Source: Streptomyces olivaceoviridis
GTDB lineage: Bacteria > Actinomycetota > Actinomycetes > Streptomycetales > Streptomycetaceae
NCBI RefSeq assembly: GCF_014650115.1
Contig: NZ_BMUI01000010.1
Span: 1-64,000, forward strand
Length of the DNA: 64,000 bases
Reading direction: 5' to 3'
Of the stretch, positions 63,004-64,000 are shown piece by piece. The notes beneath the pieces were generated by a model that saw nothing but the letters and a program-made list of their open reading frames with translations, was not told the DNA's origin and did no database searches. Each line of letters begins with the position of its first letter. Within the stretch, counting starts at the first letter, position 1. The position numbers were made by a program, and so were the translations under genes.

Positions 63004-63648
63004 CTAAGGCAGTTCGAAGCCCAGGGCCTCGGCCGCCGCCTCCGGCGTCGGCTGGGCCCACAGGGCCAGCGCCGCCTCGGCGGTGGACAGCGAGCGCGGC
63101 TCCGCGCGGTCCAGGTACAGCGTGCCGTCGAGGTGGTCCGTCTCGTGCTGGACGATCCGGGCCGGCCAGCCGGTGAACACCTCGTCCAACGCGCGGCCGT
63201 GTTCGTCCGCGCCGCGCAGCCGCACCTCGGCGTGCCGGGCCACCACCGCGACCCACCCCGGCACGCTCAGGCAGCCCTCGAAGAACGCGGCCCTGGCGGT
63301 GCCGACGGGCTCGTACGAGGGGTTGACCAGGACCCGGAAGGGCTGCGGCACCCGTCCCCGGGCGACCGCCACCTCCTCGGGCACCTGCGCCGGGTCCTCG
63401 ATGACCGCGATCCGCAGCGGCACACCTACCTGCGGGGCGGCGAGGCCCACACCGGGGGCCGCGTGCATGGTGACGCGCAGGGCCTCGACGAACCGGGCCA
63501 GCAGCGCGGGGCCGAGCTGGCCGTCGTACGGCTCGGTGCCGCGCCGCAGCACCGGCTGTCCGGCCGCGACGATGGGCAAGGGGCCGCCGGCGGCGAGGAG
63601 TTCCTCGACCCGCTCGGCGAGCGGTGCGTGATCACGGGGAGGTGCCAT
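63004..63648 (-). CDS. def: Peptide deformylase
   Basis: A 214-residue deformylase with all three motifs: GVGLAAPQVG at 66-75, EGCLSVPG at 124-131 (Cys126 metal ligand), and QHETDHLDG at 167-175 (His168, His172 ligands, Glu169 catalytic). It removes the formyl group from nascent proteins. ATG 63648 gives normal length; a longer in-frame extension runs into unrelated DNA. Streptomyces carry several def paralogues, sometimes tied to resistance to actinonin-like inhibitors. Confidence 0.92.
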   Translation of the reverse strand: MAPPRDHAPLAERVEELLAAGGPLPIVAAGQPVLRRGTEPYDGQLGPALLARFVEALRVTMHAAPGVGLAAPQVGVPLRIAVIEDPAQVPEEVAVARGRVPQPFRVLVNPSYEPVGTARAAFFEGCLSVPGWVAVVARHAEVRLRGADEHGRALDEVFTGWPARIVQHETDHLDGTLYLDRAEPRSLSTAEAALALWAQPTPEAAAEALGFELP

Positions 63649-63778
63649 CGCGTCAGGATGCCATGCCCGCCCGCCGACTCCTGTGGCACAGGTCACCAAC
63701 ACCCCGGAGAACTCCGCCCTTTCGCGGTCCGACCACCGGACTGCCCGTGGTTCTCGCACCGAGCCCCGGAGAAGCCCG

Positions 63779-64000
63779 CTGACGACCACCGCTCCCTCGA
63801 CCACCCCGGCCGAGGCGTCCCGCCCCGCCACCCGCGGTCGCCGGGCACCCCCACGTGCTGCGCCTGCACTTCTGCGCCGGTGTGCTCGTCGCGCCCTTCC
63901 TGCCGACCGCCGCCGTCACCGGCCTGCTGTACGCGGGCTCCTTCCGGACCGAGAGACTCGTCCACGGCCATGAGCCGACCGTTCCGGCCGACGAGCGCGA
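63779..64000 (+). pseudogene. Start of a PepSY-type membrane protein gene, frameshifted (partial)
   Basis: One frame from CTG 63779 (behind GGAGAAG) reads TTTAPSTTPAEASRPATRG, a typical N-terminus of Streptomyces PepSY proteins. The next expected piece, VLRLHFCAGVLVAPFLPTAA with VTGLLYAGSF, lies in the following frame. Removing one C from the CCCCC run at 63848-63852 joins the two. The gene continues past the right edge. It is either a frameshift or a homopolymer sequencing error; the usual Tyr of HFYAG is Cys here. Confidence 0.55.

Overview
The window comes from a high-GC actinomycete, almost certainly a Streptomyces. The evidence is the strong G/C third-position bias, frequent GTG and TTG starts, 4-bp ATGA/GTGA overlaps, a complete ergothioneine operon, a lysX fusion gene, a class F sortase, an RmdA-type c-di-GMP protein, and many secreted Pro/Thr- or Asn/Gly-rich proteins. 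From memory, the order of the central genes matches a chromosomal-arm segment of S. coelicolor (rmdA, second succinate dehydrogenase, ornithine-lipid genes, egt genes), but no alignment was run. I see no tRNA, rRNA, CRISPR array, prophage, transposase or att site.

Layout. 1-2.9 kb: end of a sugar-acid catabolic operon (SDR, aldo/keto reductase, mutarotase, lactonase-type amidohydrolase) that looks like non-phosphorylative L-fucose or L-rhamnose degradation. 2.9-8.9 kb: lipase maturation factor, a DUF6777-like lipoprotein, a PAS/GAF/SpoIIE phosphatase with its own kinase-like domain, and an Fpg/Nei DNA glycosylase. 9-14.7 kb: ECF sigma factor, hypothetical protein, anti-sigma factor, CapA-like lipoprotein, amino acid permease and universal stress protein. 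14.8-23.9 kb is an envelope region: lysX, polysaccharide deacetylase, class F sortase, a repeat protein with eight RGDEGN units, a Pro/Thr-rich anchored protein with a DUF4239 protein, and a secreted-repeat lipoprotein. 24-30 kb: DUF574 methyltransferase coupled to rmdA, and two LysR regulators. 30-33.5 kb: sdhCAB, a three-subunit succinate dehydrogenase. 33.6-41.1 kb: a hypothetical protein with a 14/15-bp minisatellite at its 3' end, olsBA, a class III UvrA-like ATPase, an MT0933-type antitoxin, a luciferase-like monooxygenase, a HAD phosphatase and dodecin. 41.3-48.8 kb: an orphan sugar-binding lipoprotein with an operator-like palindrome, egtABCD, a divergent PARG and an orphan PemK toxin. 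48.8-54.5 kb: cupin and HTH pair, a frameshifted membrane gene, a decayed LRV-repeat gene, flotillin with a small OB-like partner, and an amidase. 54.7-63.6 kb: esterase, FMN reductase with TetR, a TetX-like monooxygenase coupled to its TetR, a LacI regulator, thioredoxin, flavoprotein disulfide reductase and peptide deformylase. A frameshifted PepSY gene runs off the right end.

Themes. Three functions recur: remodelling of the surface and of cationic lipids (lysX, olsBA, sortase, deacetylase, flotillin), redox defence (ergothioneine, thioredoxin, flavoproteins, dodecin) and signalling (c-di-GMP, SpoIIE phosphatase, ECF sigma). The most unusual non-coding signal is an array of five 12-bp palindromes at an exact 15-bp period (59819-59890), between the TetR gene of the TetX-like module and a LacI gene.
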